A stretch of DNA of 64,000 nucleotides from Nonomuraea ceibae (GTDB taxonomy: Bacteria; Actinomycetota; Actinomycetes; Streptosporangiales; Streptosporangiaceae). The notes below the pieces were generated by a model. It saw only the letters and a program-made list of their open reading frames with translations, did not search any database and was not told the origin of the DNA. The stretch spans positions 1-64,000 of the forward strand of contig NZ_JAHKRO010000031.1 of NCBI RefSeq assembly GCF_019396325.1, in the 5' to 3' direction. Below, piece after piece: positions 25,257 to 34,586 of this stretch. Position 1 is the stretch's first letter. Each line of letters begins with the position of its first letter. Both the position numbers and the translations under genes were made by a program.

Positions 25257-25982
25257 GTGACGGTTCCGGTGTTCCTCGCGGCGGATCTGAGCGGGTCCGA
25301 GCTGGTGCTCGACGGCCCCGAGGGGCGGCACGCGGCGTCGGTGCGGCGGCTGCGCGAGGGTGAGCGGGTCGACCTGACCGACGGCGCGGGCGCGGTGGCC
25401 GAGTGCGTGGTGCGCGAGGTGCTGAAGGACGCGCTGCGGCTGGACGTGCTGGCCCGCCACGAGGTGCCCGCGCCGCGGCCCCGGCTGGTCGTGGTGCAGG
25501 GCCTGCCCAAGGGTGACCGGGGCGAGCTGGCCGTGGAGATGATGACCGAGGCGGGCGTCGACGTGATCGTGCCGTGGGCCGCCTCGCGCAGCATCACGCA
25601 GTGGAAGGGCGAGCGGGCCGCCAAGGCGCTGGGCCGGTGGCGGTCCACGGCGCGGGAGGCGGGCAAGCAGGCGCGCCGGTTCCATCTGCCGGAGGTGGCC
25701 GAGCCCGCCACGACGGCCCGCGTGGAGGCGCTGCTGGCGGGCGCGGCGCTGGGGCTGGTGCTGCACGAGGAGGCGGCCGAGCCGCTGTCGCGGGTGGCGC
25801 TGCCGGCGGGCGGCGACATCGTCGTCGTGGTGGGCCCGGAGGGCGGCGTGTCGGAGGACGAGCTGGCGCGCTTCGAGGCGGCCAAGGCGGTGCCGGTGCT
25901 GCTGGGGCCGACGGTGCTGCGCACCTCGACGGCGGGGGTGGCGGCGGCGGCCGTGCTGCTGGCGCGCTCCGGCCGCTGGTAG
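25257..25982 (+). CDS. rsmE: 16S rRNA m3U1498 methyltransferase RsmE
   Basis: 241 residues from the GTG at 25257 (VTVPVFLAADL), which has GGAG ten bases upstream; a GTG at 25233 lacks one. It is a SPOUT methyltransferase. VVVVGPEGGVSEDELARF and LGPTVLRTSTA are the two trefoil-knot SAM-binding signatures of RsmE, and VPWAASRSITQWKGER is the conserved middle motif. It methylates U1498 of 16S rRNA. It normally follows dnaJ directly in actinobacteria; here the kinase gene lies between. Confidence 0.94.
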   Translation: MTVPVFLAADLSGSELVLDGPEGRHAASVRRLREGERVDLTDGAGAVAECVVREVLKDALRLDVLARHEVPAPRPRLVVVQGLPKGDRGELAVEMMTEAGVDVIVPWAASRSITQWKGERAAKALGRWRSTAREAGKQARRFHLPEVAEPATTARVEALLAGAALGLVLHEEAAEPLSRVALPAGGDIVVVVGPEGGVSEDELARFEAAKAVPVLLGPTVLRTSTAGVAAAAVLLARSGRW

Positions 25983-26011
25983 CGTCCCGGCGGGCCATGC
26001 GCCTGGGGGCG

Positions 26012-26668
26012 TCAGGGGAGCGGGGGCGGGGTGGCGAGCAGCGGGCTGGGCGCGTCCGACGCGGTCGGCGCCGGGTCGCCCGGCGGGCACTCCTCGGCGG
26101 GGCAGGGCGCCTCGGGCGCGGCGGTCTCCGAGATCGACGGGTCCGGCGAGGGCGAGGGCGTGATCTCCGGGCAGTCGGCGGGCGGCTCCGCCTGCTCCTC
26201 GGCGGCCGTCGGGCACGGCGTCGTGCTGGGCTCGGAGCTGGGGGAGGGGGAGGGCTTGCTGGTCGACCTGGCCGTCTCCGACGGCTGCGGGGAGGGCGGC
26301 GGCGTGGACGGGTCGGGGACGACGACCGCCGGCGGGTCCTGCCGTACGGTGGCCTTCGGCTCGGCGGGCCGGCTGGTCGACGACTTGGCCGGCGGGGTGG
26401 CGCTGGAGGTGGCCTCGACCTCCTGGACGGGCACCTGCTCGATCACCTGGTTGCGCAGCTCGGGGACCACCATCACGATCGTGGCGGCGACCAGGACGGC
26501 GCTGGCCGCGGCGGCGCCCACCCGCCACCAGATGAGGTTGCGCGCCCCGCGCCGCTCGATCCGGGCGCGGATGATCTCCAGCCCGTCCGGCGAGGGCACG
26601 ACCGCGTCCGCCTCCGCGTGGAGCGCACGGCGCAGGGCGTCGCCGTGCTCGTCGGGGGGCTGGGTCAT
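26012..26668 (-). CDS. Probable anti-sigma-type membrane protein with Ser/Pro tail
   Basis: 218 residues. The cytoplasmic N-terminus (~50 residues, with LEIIRARIERRG) is followed by one transmembrane helix (AAAASAVLVAATIVMVV) and a long extracytoplasmic tail of Pro/Ser/Thr/Glu with four Cys (STTPCPTAAEE, PADCPEIT, EAPCPAEECPPGD). The start ATG overlaps the sigma gene's stop by four bases, so the pair is co-translated. By position it probably restrains the sigma factor. It lacks the HxxxCxxC zinc anti-sigma motif, so the assignment is inference. Confidence 0.65.
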   Translation of the reverse strand: MTQPPDEHGDALRRALHAEADAVVPSPDGLEIIRARIERRGARNLIWWRVGAAAASAVLVAATIVMVVPELRNQVIEQVPVQEVEATSSATPPAKSSTSRPAEPKATVRQDPPAVVVPDPSTPPPSPQPSETARSTSKPSPSPSSEPSTTPCPTAAEEQAEPPADCPEITPSPSPDPSISETAAPEAPCPAEECPPGDPAPTASDAPSPLLATPPPLP

Positions 26669-27270
26669 GACATCTTCTCCAGGACGGATCGCAAGGCGGC
26701 CATGCCACGCGCCGTGTGGCTCTTGACCGCGCCCTTGCTGATGCCCATGGCGTGGGCGATCTCAGCCTCGGACAGATCACCGTAGTAACGAAGGACCAGT
26801 GCCTCTCTCTGACGGGTGGGCAGGGCTCGCAGCGCCTCGATCACGGCGGAGCGTTCGAGCTCGCCGATCGCGCCGTTCTCGGCGCTCGGCGCGTCGGGCA
26901 GGCCCTTCGGCGCGTATTTCTCGACGACCGCGCGGTGGCGCAGCACGGAACGGGACCGGTTGACGACGGACTGACGCAGGTAGGCGAGTGCTTTGTCGGG
27001 GTCACGCAGTCTGCGCCAGGCGCCGTGGATGGCGACGAACGCGTCCTGCACGACTTCCTCCGCGGTTGCCATGTCGCGCACCAGCAACACAGCGAGACGT
27101 ACCAATGACCGAAAGTGCGCGCTGTAGAGCGCGGTCACGGCCATGTCGGCGTCCCACCCGACCGGCACCGCCCCCATGGACCTGTCGGCCAGGAGGGTTT
27201 CGGTGGTCACTTCAGTGGGACGCGCGGCCTTGCCTGAGGGTTTACGCTCTTCCGGTTCCTTAGGGGGCAT
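26665..27270 (-). CDS. ECF sigma factor (SigE-like family)
   Basis: 201 residues from the ATG at 27270; an in-frame extension to 27399 is possible but poorly like the family. Region 2 is ALYSAHFRSLVRLAVLLVRD with AEEVVQDAFVAIHGAWRRL. Region 4 is LRALPTRQREALVLRYY and LSEAEIAHAMGISKGAVKSH, a sigma-70 region 4 helix-turn-helix. It belongs to the short actinobacterial ECF group often linked to a one-helix membrane partner, which follows here. The regulon is unknown. Confidence 0.9.
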   Translation of the reverse strand: MPPKEPEERKPSGKAARPTEVTTETLLADRSMGAVPVGWDADMAVTALYSAHFRSLVRLAVLLVRDMATAEEVVQDAFVAIHGAWRRLRDPDKALAYLRQSVVNRSRSVLRHRAVVEKYAPKGLPDAPSAENGAIGELERSAVIEALRALPTRQREALVLRYYGDLSEAEIAHAMGISKGAVKSHTARGMAALRSVLEKMS

Positions 27271-27438
27271 GACCCAGTCGTGTCCTCGCCAGGTGGCCTC
27301 GCCCGACCCTGAATCGTCTCTTTTCCTTGAAGTGTTGCACACACACCCTAACCGCGTTGATCTTCGGACGCCACGCGGGAAGCGGTCACCGATTCGCAAC
27401 GCCGATCAGGCGATGTCCCGTGTCGGTAAGGTGATCGG

Positions 27439-27783
27439 GTGACCGACTGCCTCTTCTGCAAGATCGTGGCCAGGGAGATCGAGGCCGAGATCGTCCTGGA
27501 GACCGAGCGGGCGCTGGCCTTCCGCGACATCAACCCGCAGGCGCCCACCCACGTGCTCGTCGTACCGAAGGCGCACCACGCCGACGCGGCGGCCCTGGCC
27601 GAGGCCGACGACGGGCTGGCCGACGACGTGCTCAAGGCCGCGCACGCGGTGGCCGTGCAGGAGGGCGTCGCGCCCGGCGGTTACCGGATCGTGTTCAACA
27701 CCGGGGCCGGCGCCGGTCAGACCGTCTTCCACGTGCACGCGCACGTGCTGGGCGGGCGTGACCTGACCTGGCCGCCCGGGTGA
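27439..27783 (+). CDS. HIT family nucleotide hydrolase (HinT-like)
   Basis: 114 residues from a GTG. It begins DCLFCKIVAREIEAEIV, the conserved HIT N-terminus with a Cys pair, and ends with the histidine triad QTVFHVHAHVLGGRDL. HinT proteins hydrolyse AMP-lysine and other adenosine phosphoramidates. It heads a tightly packed plus-strand run continuing with phoH, ybeY and the CBS protein. Confidence 0.95.
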   Translation: MTDCLFCKIVAREIEAEIVLETERALAFRDINPQAPTHVLVVPKAHHADAAALAEADDGLADDVLKAAHAVAVQEGVAPGGYRIVFNTGAGAGQTVFHVHAHVLGGRDLTWPPG

Positions 27784-27790
27784 TATTGGC

Positions 27791-28902
<1,112 letters not shown>

Positions 28903-28906
<4 letters not shown>

Positions 28907-29379
28907 GCATCGAGATCAACAACGAGTCCGGCGTCGGCGTCGACGAGGAGACCCTCGTCGCGCTGGCCGGCCACGTGCTCGCCGAGATGGGCATCAACCC
29001 GCTGGCCGAGCTCTCGATCGTGGTCGTCGACGAGGACGCCATGGCCGAGCTGCACGAGAAGTGGATGGGCGAGCCCGGCCCGACCGACGTGCTCGCCTTC
29101 CCGATGGACGAGCTGCGTCCCGGCGGCGGCGCGCGTGGCGACGGCGAGAGCCCCGCCGACCCGGCGCTGCTGGGCGACGTGGTGCTCTGCCCGCAGGTGG
29201 CGGCCCGGCAGGCCGAGGAGGCCGGCCACAGCGCCCAGGCCGAGCTCGAGCTGCTGTGCACCCACGGCATCCTCCACCTGATGGGCTACGACCACGCCGA
29301 GCCCGAGGAGCACAAGGAGATGTTCGGGCTGCAGGCCCGGCTGCTCGAAGCCTGGCGGGAGGTGCGCGACTCCCGGTGA
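28903..29379 (+). CDS. ybeY: rRNA maturation endoribonuclease YbeY
   Basis: 158 residues. The metal-binding signature is THGILHLMGYDHAEPEE (HGxLHLxGYDH), coordinating zinc through three His. It also has GPTDVLAFPMDE, the conserved strand upstream. YbeY acts in 16S rRNA 3' end maturation and late 70S quality control. The start overlaps phoH and the end overlaps the next gene's GTG. Confidence 0.96.
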
Positions 29380-30671
29380 ACGCCTGGTTGCCGTTGGCCA
29401 TCGTCCTCGTCGTGGTCGGTGGCCTCATCGCCAGCGCGGAAACGGCGTTGACGCGCATCTCCCGGGTGCGCGCCGAGGAGGCCGTGCGAGACCGCAGGCG
29501 CGGCGCCGTCCGGCTGCACGCGATCGTCTCCGACGCGCCGCGCTACCTCAATCTGCTGCTCCTGCTCCGGCTGAGCTGCGAGCTGGTCGCGACGGTGATC
29601 GCGACGTTGCTGTTCATCGACCTCATGCACGACCAGGGCTGGGCGTACGTGTCCGCCGCGGCCGTGATGATCGTGGTGAGCTACGTGATCGTCGGCGTCA
29701 TGCCGCGCACCCTGGGCCGCCAGCACGCCGAGCCGATCGCGCTGGCCAGCGCCCCGATCGTCTACGGGCTGACGAAGATCTTCGGGCCGCTGCCCAAGCT
29801 GCTCATCCTGCTGGGCAACGCGCTGACGCCCGGCAAGGGGTTCCGCGACGGGCCGTTCACCTCCGAGGCGGAGCTGCGTGACCTGGTCGACCTGGCCGAG
29901 GAGCGCCGGGTCATCGAGCCCGACGAGCGCGAGATGATCCACTCGGTGTTCGAGCTGGGCGACACGCTGGTGCGCGAGGTCATGGTGCCGCGCACCGACA
30001 TGGTCTACATCGAGCGGGGCAAGACGCTCAGCCAGGCGCTGTCGCTGGCGCTGCGCAGCGGCTTCTCCCGCATCCCGGTGGCCGGCGAGAACGAGGACGA
30101 CGTCATCGGCATCGCCTACCTCAAGGACATCACCCGGCGGGTGCACGAGTCGGGCGCCGACCGCGGGCACGAGCGCATCGAGTCGATCATGCGCCCGGCC
30201 ACGTACGTGCCCGAGAGCAAGCCGATCGACGAGCTCCTGCGCGAGATGCAGGCCAAGCAGACCCATCTGGCCATCGTCATCGACGAGTACGGCGGCACGG
30301 CCGGCCTGGTCACGATCGAGGACGTGCTGGAGGAGATCGTCGGCGAGATCACCGACGAGTACGACCAGGAGGCGCCCCGGGTCGAGCCGATGCCCGGCGG
30401 GGCGCTGCGGGTGACGGCCCGGATGCCGGTCGACGAGCTGGCCGAGCTGTTCGACACCGAGATCGAGGTCGACGACGTCGAGACGGTGGGCGGGCTGCTG
30501 GCCCACGCGCTGGGCCGGGTGCCGATCGCCGGCTCCCAGGCCGAGGTGGCGGGCCTCAGGCTGACGGCCGAGAGCCTGGCCGGGCGGCGCAACCGGATCA
30601 GCACCGTGGTCGTGCGGCGGGTGCTGCCGCTGGGCGACGACGTGGTCCCCGCCCGCGCCGAGCACGACTGA
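29376..30671 (+). CDS. CNNM/CBS domain membrane protein (CorC/HlyC type)
   Basis: 431 residues from the GTG at 29376 (VNAWLPLAIVLVVVGG), overlapping the ybeY stop. The N-terminal DUF21/CNNM membrane domain has about four helices. The hinge is SEAELRDLVDLAEERRVIEP and REVMVPRTDMVYIE. Two CBS domains follow, the second with HLAIVIDEYGGTAGLVTIED, a family signature. A CorC_HlyC C-terminal domain ends the protein. It is predicted to take part in magnesium/cobalt efflux or divalent cation sensing. This gene is almost always next to ybeY and era in actinobacteria. Confidence 0.94.
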   Translation: MNAWLPLAIVLVVVGGLIASAETALTRISRVRAEEAVRDRRRGAVRLHAIVSDAPRYLNLLLLLRLSCELVATVIATLLFIDLMHDQGWAYVSAAAVMIVVSYVIVGVMPRTLGRQHAEPIALASAPIVYGLTKIFGPLPKLLILLGNALTPGKGFRDGPFTSEAELRDLVDLAEERRVIEPDEREMIHSVFELGDTLVREVMVPRTDMVYIERGKTLSQALSLALRSGFSRIPVAGENEDDVIGIAYLKDITRRVHESGADRGHERIESIMRPATYVPESKPIDELLREMQAKQTHLAIVIDEYGGTAGLVTIEDVLEEIVGEITDEYDQEAPRVEPMPGGALRVTARMPVDELAELFDTEIEVDDVETVGGLLAHALGRVPIAGSQAEVAGLRLTAESLAGRRNRISTVVVRRVLPLGDDVVPARAEHD

Positions 30672-30740
30672 CCGGCGGGTCCAGGTTGTCGCAAGCGTTC
30701 TACAAGTCTTCTGCAAGCGCCGTCCGCCAGTCTTTCTCTC

Positions 30741-30762
30741 GACACCCTGTGCGGTGGGTGTC
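30741..30762. other. Small stem-loop in the gap after the CBS gene
   Basis: GACACCC (30741-30747) and GGGTGTC (30756-30762) pair perfectly with an 8-base loop, 70 bases after the stop of the CBS gene. The 313-base gap (30672-30984) has no gene; it holds this hairpin and the strong terminator at 30869-30908. The hairpin may protect or process the mRNA end. Confidence 0.45.
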
Positions 30763-30868
30763 ACGAGGGGGGCTTCCGAGCGCCGGGTGGGGTTCGCGGC
30801 GGGAGGAAGGCTTCCGGGGGGACGGCAACGTCTCGATCAGCTAGCCGATCGTGACGTTGTTCGGCGTA

Positions 30869-30908
30869 AAGGGTGTTCTCGTCCGAACAGGACGGGAGCA
30901 CCCTTTTT
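30869..30908 (+). terminator. Strong rho-independent terminator
   Basis: AAGGGTGTTCTCGTCC (30869-30884), a five-base loop and its complement at 30890-30905 (with two G-U pairs) are followed by a run of five T (30904-30908). It is the most canonical plus-strand terminator in the window. It lies 197 bases after the CBS gene stop, so either the operon has a long 3' UTR or a small RNA ends here. The lipoprotein gene starts 76 bases later. Confidence 0.88.
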
Positions 30909-30984
30909 GCGTTTGATCCTTTGTTGGTAGTAGCGGTGGATTGCCGTAATTGCCGACCGGGGAGGCTGCCGGTCGGAGGGAATC

Positions 30985-31617
30985 ATGAAACGCGGACAGC
31001 GGATCATCGCCTGCGGGCTCCTTGCCGGTGCCCTGACAGGCTGCGGAGACGGCGGCCTCGTCCAAGGGGTCGACGTACAGGCCCTGGCCCAGATGCGGGA
31101 GGTTCTCAAGAAGGAGCCGCGGCTGCCCGAGGGCTTCTCGCCCCGGCCCGAGCAGGCGTGGCGGGCGCCGTTCACCCCGGCCGACCGCAACTGCCGGGCC
31201 GTGCTCGACGCGGCCGGCGGGCGGGCGCCCGCGCAGGAGCTGACCGCGCAGGCCGCGGCCAGCTATCAGGGCGACGAGCTCGGCGAGCAGGTCGGCGTCG
31301 GCCTGGCCCGCTACACCGGCGCCGCCGCCGAACAGCACCTGGCCGAACTGACCCGAGCCCTGGAGGCGTGCCGCGCGGTGCGCCAGGGCACCGGCACCCA
31401 CCTGCGCACCACGCTGGTGCCGGTCGGGAAAGTGGCCGACGAGGCGGTGGGCGGCGAGCTGCGCGGACGGCTGAACGGCTATCCCTACACGCTCGACGTC
31501 GTGCTCGCCCGCTCGGGCGACACGCTGGTCTCGCTGGTGCACACGAGCATGGCCGAGGTGGACCCGCAGCGCACGCGGCAGCTCCTCGACGCGGTGATGC
31601 GGATGGCCAGCGCCTAA
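30985..31617 (+). CDS. Putative lipoprotein with sensor-like domain
   Basis: 210 residues. GGAGGG sits upstream of the ATG. The signal sequence ends in the lipobox LTGC at about residue 18-21, so the protein is predicted to be lipid-anchored outside the membrane. The mature domain of ~180 residues has a Cys pair (RNCRAVLDA and LEACRAVRQ) and ends in VSLVHTSMAEVDPQRTRQLL. It resembles extracellular PknH-like sensor domains and the lipoproteins with the same fold, but the match is weak. It lies between the CBS gene and the cytidine-deaminase-like gene. Confidence 0.7.
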   Translation: MKRGQRIIACGLLAGALTGCGDGGLVQGVDVQALAQMREVLKKEPRLPEGFSPRPEQAWRAPFTPADRNCRAVLDAAGGRAPAQELTAQAAASYQGDELGEQVGVGLARYTGAAAEQHLAELTRALEACRAVRQGTGTHLRTTLVPVGKVADEAVGGELRGRLNGYPYTLDVVLARSGDTLVSLVHTSMAEVDPQRTRQLLDAVMRMASA

Positions 31618-31627
31618 TCTGGTCCTC

Positions 31628-31966
31628 GTGACTCTCGATCCCGAAGACAGCAAGATCATCACCCTGGCCCGGTCGTCCCGGGCGCGCAACGGCTCCGCCC
31701 AGGGCGCCGCCGTACGCGACGAGACCGGCCGCACCTACGCGGCCACCGACGTCGCGCTCACCTCGCTCACCCTGTCGGCGGTGCAGGTGGCCGTGGCGAC
31801 GGCCGTCTCCAGCGGCGCGCGGTCGCTGGAGGCCGTGGCGCTGGTCACCGACGGCGACGGGCCGAGCGCCGCCGACGAGGCCGCCGCCCGCGAGCTGGGT
31901 GTCAAGACCATCCTCGTGGCCGGCCCGGACGGCACGCTGCGCGACGGCACGCCCGGCGGGGCCTGA
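31628..31966 (+). CDS. Cytidine-deaminase-like protein lacking zinc ligands
   Basis: 112 residues from a GTG. The sequence order follows cytidine deaminase: SKIITLARSSRARNG, GAAVRDETGRTYAATDVA, then LTLSAVQVAVATAVSSGAR, which occupies the place of the catalytic (C/H)AE helix. The His/Cys-Ala-Glu is absent, and so is the PCxxC zinc motif in the following ~40 residues. It therefore cannot be a normal zinc deaminase. It is conserved between the CBS protein gene and era in actinomycetes, which suggests a real non-catalytic role. The next gene starts 1 base after its stop. Confidence 0.75.
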   Translation: MTLDPEDSKIITLARSSRARNGSAQGAAVRDETGRTYAATDVALTSLTLSAVQVAVATAVSSGARSLEAVALVTDGDGPSAADEAAARELGVKTILVAGPDGTLRDGTPGGA

Positions 31967-31967
31967 C

Positions 31968-32447
31968 ATGCCGATGTCGCCGTTCCTGGCCGATCTGCGC
32001 GCCAAGGTCGGCTCCCAGCTCCTCATGCTGCCGTCGGTCAACGGCTGCGTGTTCGACGAGAGCGGCAGGCTGCTGGTGGCACGCCACGGCGACGTCGGCC
32101 TCTGGGCCACCCCGGGCGGCGGCGTCGACCCCGACGAGCGGCCCGAGGACGCCGTCGTGCGCGAGCTGCGCGAGGAGCTCGGCCTCGAGGTCCGCGTACG
32201 CGCCCTCATCGGCGCCCACGGCGGCCCCGACTTCCGCGTCCTCTACCCCAACGGGCACCAGGTCGCGTACGTGATCATCACGTACGCCTGCGCCATCGTC
32301 TCCGGCACGCCCACCCCCGACGGGGACGAGATCACCGACGCCCGCTGGGTCACCGAGCCGGAGCTGGCCGGGCTCAGGATGACCGCGTGGAGCCCCCACG
32401 TGCTGCCCCAGGTCTTCGCCTGGTGGCGTGACCAGGCCGATCGATGA
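31968..32447 (+). CDS. NUDIX hydrolase
   Basis: 159 residues from the ATG at 31968. The NUDIX box spans about residues 51-73, with GGGVDPDERPEDAVV then RELREELG. The substrate-side strand is DFRVLYPNGHQVAYVI, followed by VSGTPTPDGDEITDARWV. It hydrolyses a nucleoside diphosphate linked to another moiety; the exact substrate is unknown. It is packed between the deaminase-like gene and era. Confidence 0.93.
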   Translation: MPMSPFLADLRAKVGSQLLMLPSVNGCVFDESGRLLVARHGDVGLWATPGGGVDPDERPEDAVVRELREELGLEVRVRALIGAHGGPDFRVLYPNGHQVAYVIITYACAIVSGTPTPDGDEITDARWVTEPELAGLRMTAWSPHVLPQVFAWWRDQADR

Positions 32448-32453
32448 GCCAGA

Positions 32454-33371
32454 ATGCACTATGTGACTTCGCCAGACAACCATCGCGCCGGATTCGCCTG
32501 CTTCGTGGGGAGGCCGAACGTCGGCAAGTCCACGCTGATGAACGCCCTGGTCGGCACGAAGGTGGCGATCACCTCGTCCAAGCCGCAGACCACCCGCCGC
32601 GCCATCCGCGGCATCGTGCACCGGCCCGAGGCCCAGATCGTCATCGTCGACACGCCCGGCCTGCACCGCCCGCGCACGCTGCTCGGTGAGCGGCTCGACA
32701 GCCTCGTGCTGTCCACGCTCACCGAGGTCGACGTGATCGGGTTCTGCGTGCCGGCCAACGAGCCGATCGGCAAGGGCGACCGGTTCATCGCCGACAAGCT
32801 CGCCGCCGTCAAGAACACGCCCGTCGTGGCCGTGGTCACCAAGTGCGACCTGGCGAGCCGCGACCAGATCGCCGCGCAGCTCCTCGCGGTGTCGGAGATC
32901 GCGGAGTTCGCGGCGGTCGTCCCGGTGTCGGCGCAGTCGGGCGAGCAGCTCGACGTGCTCGGCGACGTGCTCATCGAGCACCTGCCCGAGTCGCCGCCGC
33001 TGTACGAGGACGGGCAGCTCACCGACGAGCCCGAGCAGGTGCTCGTGGGCGAGCTCATCCGGGAGGCGTCCCTCGAAGGCGTCCGCGACGAGCTGCCCCA
33101 CTCCATCGCCGTCGTCGTCGACGAGATGCTGCCGCGCGAGGGGCGCGACGACCTGCTCGACATCTACGCCCACCTGTTCGTCGAGCGGCCGTCGCAGAAG
33201 GCCATCGTCATCGGACACAAGGGCGAGCGGCTGCGCGAGGTCGGCACCGCGGCTCGCAAGCAGATCGAGGCCCTGCTCGGCACCCGCGTCTATCTGGACC
33301 TGCGCATCAGCGTGCTCAAGGACTGGCAGCGCGACCCCAAGCAACTGCGCCGCCTGGGCTTCTACGACTGA
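32454..33371 (+). CDS. era: GTPase Era
   Basis: 305 residues. The GTPase motifs are G1 GRPNVGKSTL, G2 QTTRRAI, G3 VDTPGLH and G4 VTKCDLAS. The C-terminal KH domain contains AIVIGHKGERLREVGTAARK and VYLDLRISVLKDW. Era binds the 3' end of 16S rRNA in 30S maturation. The ATG at 32454 or the GTG at 32463 could be the start. The stop region overlaps the end of the convergent gene by 10 bases. Confidence 0.96.
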   Translation: MHYVTSPDNHRAGFACFVGRPNVGKSTLMNALVGTKVAITSSKPQTTRRAIRGIVHRPEAQIVIVDTPGLHRPRTLLGERLDSLVLSTLTEVDVIGFCVPANEPIGKGDRFIADKLAAVKNTPVVAVVTKCDLASRDQIAAQLLAVSEIAEFAAVVPVSAQSGEQLDVLGDVLIEHLPESPPLYEDGQLTDEPEQVLVGELIREASLEGVRDELPHSIAVVVDEMLPREGRDDLLDIYAHLFVERPSQKAIVIGHKGERLREVGTAARKQIEALLGTRVYLDLRISVLKDWQRDPKQLRRLGFYD

Positions 33372-33838
33372 CGGGTGGCAGCCGGGGACCGGCGGAACAG
33401 CGCCAGGACCGCCAGCACCACCACCGCCAGCGACGCGCCCAGCGCGGCGAACCAGCCGTAGCGGATGACCGGCTCGATCGACAGGAAGCCCAGGTCGATC
33501 GAGACCCGGTCGGGCAGGCCGGCCGAGCCGGTCACGAACAGCACCAGCACCACCGCCGCCAGCGCGCCCGGCAGCGCGGCCAGCGCCGCGACGCGCGGGC
33601 GGCCGATCAGTCCGGCCAGCCCGCAGCCCGCCGCCGCCAGCCCGGCCAGCAGCGTCCACACGCCGGAGGCGTCGTCGATGCCGCGCACGTCGCGTGACAG
33701 CCCGGCGCCGACCAGGTCGCTCGTCGCCTGCGTCCCGGCCCAGGGCAGGACGACGCAGAAGATCAGCAGGCCGCCCGCGAGCATGACGGCGAAGGCGTGG
33801 AGTCTCCCGGCGGGTGACGGCGTGAGATGGTCGGCCAC
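33362..33838 (-). CDS. Four-helix membrane protein
   Basis: 158 residues from the GTG at 33838, which has GGTGAT upstream; an extension to 33874 is possible. It has four hydrophobic segments: FAVMLAGGLLIFCVVLPW, LLAGLAAAGCGLAGLIG, a third from LAALPGALAAVVLVLFVTGSA and a last one from FAALGASLAVVVLAVLALF. The loop between the first two is polar (ATSDLVGAGLSRDVRGIDDA). I do not recognise the family. It converges with era. Confidence 0.7.
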   Translation of the reverse strand: MADHLTPSPAGRLHAFAVMLAGGLLIFCVVLPWAGTQATSDLVGAGLSRDVRGIDDASGVWTLLAGLAAAGCGLAGLIGRPRVAALAALPGALAAVVLVLFVTGSAGLPDRVSIDLGFLSIEPVIRYGWFAALGASLAVVVLAVLALFRRSPAATRQS

Positions 33839-33929
33839 CCGATCACCATAAGCCGATCGTGCCGCCGCCACCACCGTCCGCGACGCGCCAACCGTGTGTC
33901 CGCGGCGTACGGCCGGGCGCGCGGCGAGG

Positions 33930-34586
33930 TCAGGAGTGGCGCCAGGTCTTGGCCTGGTCCTTCACCCAGGCGGAGACCTCCGCCGCGGTGGGATCCTGCC
34001 TGATCGAGGTGAACACCACCGGACCGCCGCCCCGGACCGCCGCCGCGTCGCGGGCCATCGACTCCAGGTCGGCGCCCACCAGCGGGGCCAGGTCCGTCTT
34101 GTTGACGACCAGCAGATCGGCCTGGGTGACGCCGGGGCCGCCCTTGCGCGGCACCCGGTCGCCGCCGGCCGCGTCCAGGACGAAGATCTGCCGGTCGGCC
34201 AGCTTCCGGCCGAACGTCGCCGCCAGGCTGTCGCCCCCGCTCTCCACCAGCACCAGGTCCAGCGGCCCGAACCGCTCCTCCAGCGTCTCCACCGCGTCGA
34301 GGTTGGCGGCGAGGTCGTCGCGGATCGCGGTGTGCGGCAGGCCGCCGGTCTCCACGGCCAGGATGCGCTCGGGGTCGAGGACGTCCGCGCCGCGCAGGAA
34401 GTCGGCGTCGTCGGTGGTGCGGACGTCGTTCGTGACGACGGCGAGCTGCAGGGCCGGGCCGAGCGTCCGGCACAGGGCCGCCACCAGGGCCGTCTTGCCG
34501 CTCCCCACCGGTCCGCCGATCCCCAGGCGCAGTGCGCGCCCGTGGCCGTCGGGGGTGTGGTGACGATCGCGGAGGTTGGCGCCCAT
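33930..34586 (-). CDS. ureG: UreG-like nickel GTPase, orphan
   Basis: 218 residues from the ATG at 34586. It has a His-containing N-terminus (DRHHTPDGHG), the P-loop GIGGPVGSGKTALV, VVTNDVRTTDDADFL, VLVESGGDSLAATF, RKGGPGVTQADLLVVNKTDL. UreG delivers nickel to urease using GTP. At residues 81-88 the conserved GGCPHTAI reads GGLPHTAI: the Cys of the Cys-Pro-His nickel/zinc site is Leu (codon CTG). No urease structural or other accessory gene lies in the window. It may serve another metalloenzyme, or it may have lost metal handling. Confidence 0.85.
   Translation of the reverse strand: MGANLRDRHHTPDGHGRALRLGIGGPVGSGKTALVAALCRTLGPALQLAVVTNDVRTTDDADFLRGADVLDPERILAVETGGLPHTAIRDDLAANLDAVETLEERFGPLDLVLVESGGDSLAATFGRKLADRQIFVLDAAGGDRVPRKGGPGVTQADLLVVNKTDLAPLVGADLESMARDAAAVRGGGPVVFTSIRQDPTAAEVSAWVKDQAKTWRHS

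Noticed and set aside
30841..31734. 297-codon minus-strand frame opposite the lipoprotein and deaminase-like genes
   Set aside because: It is a reading shadow: composition is Arg/Gly/Ala/Pro without motifs, and the plus-strand genes have ribosome sites, a lipobox and family signatures.
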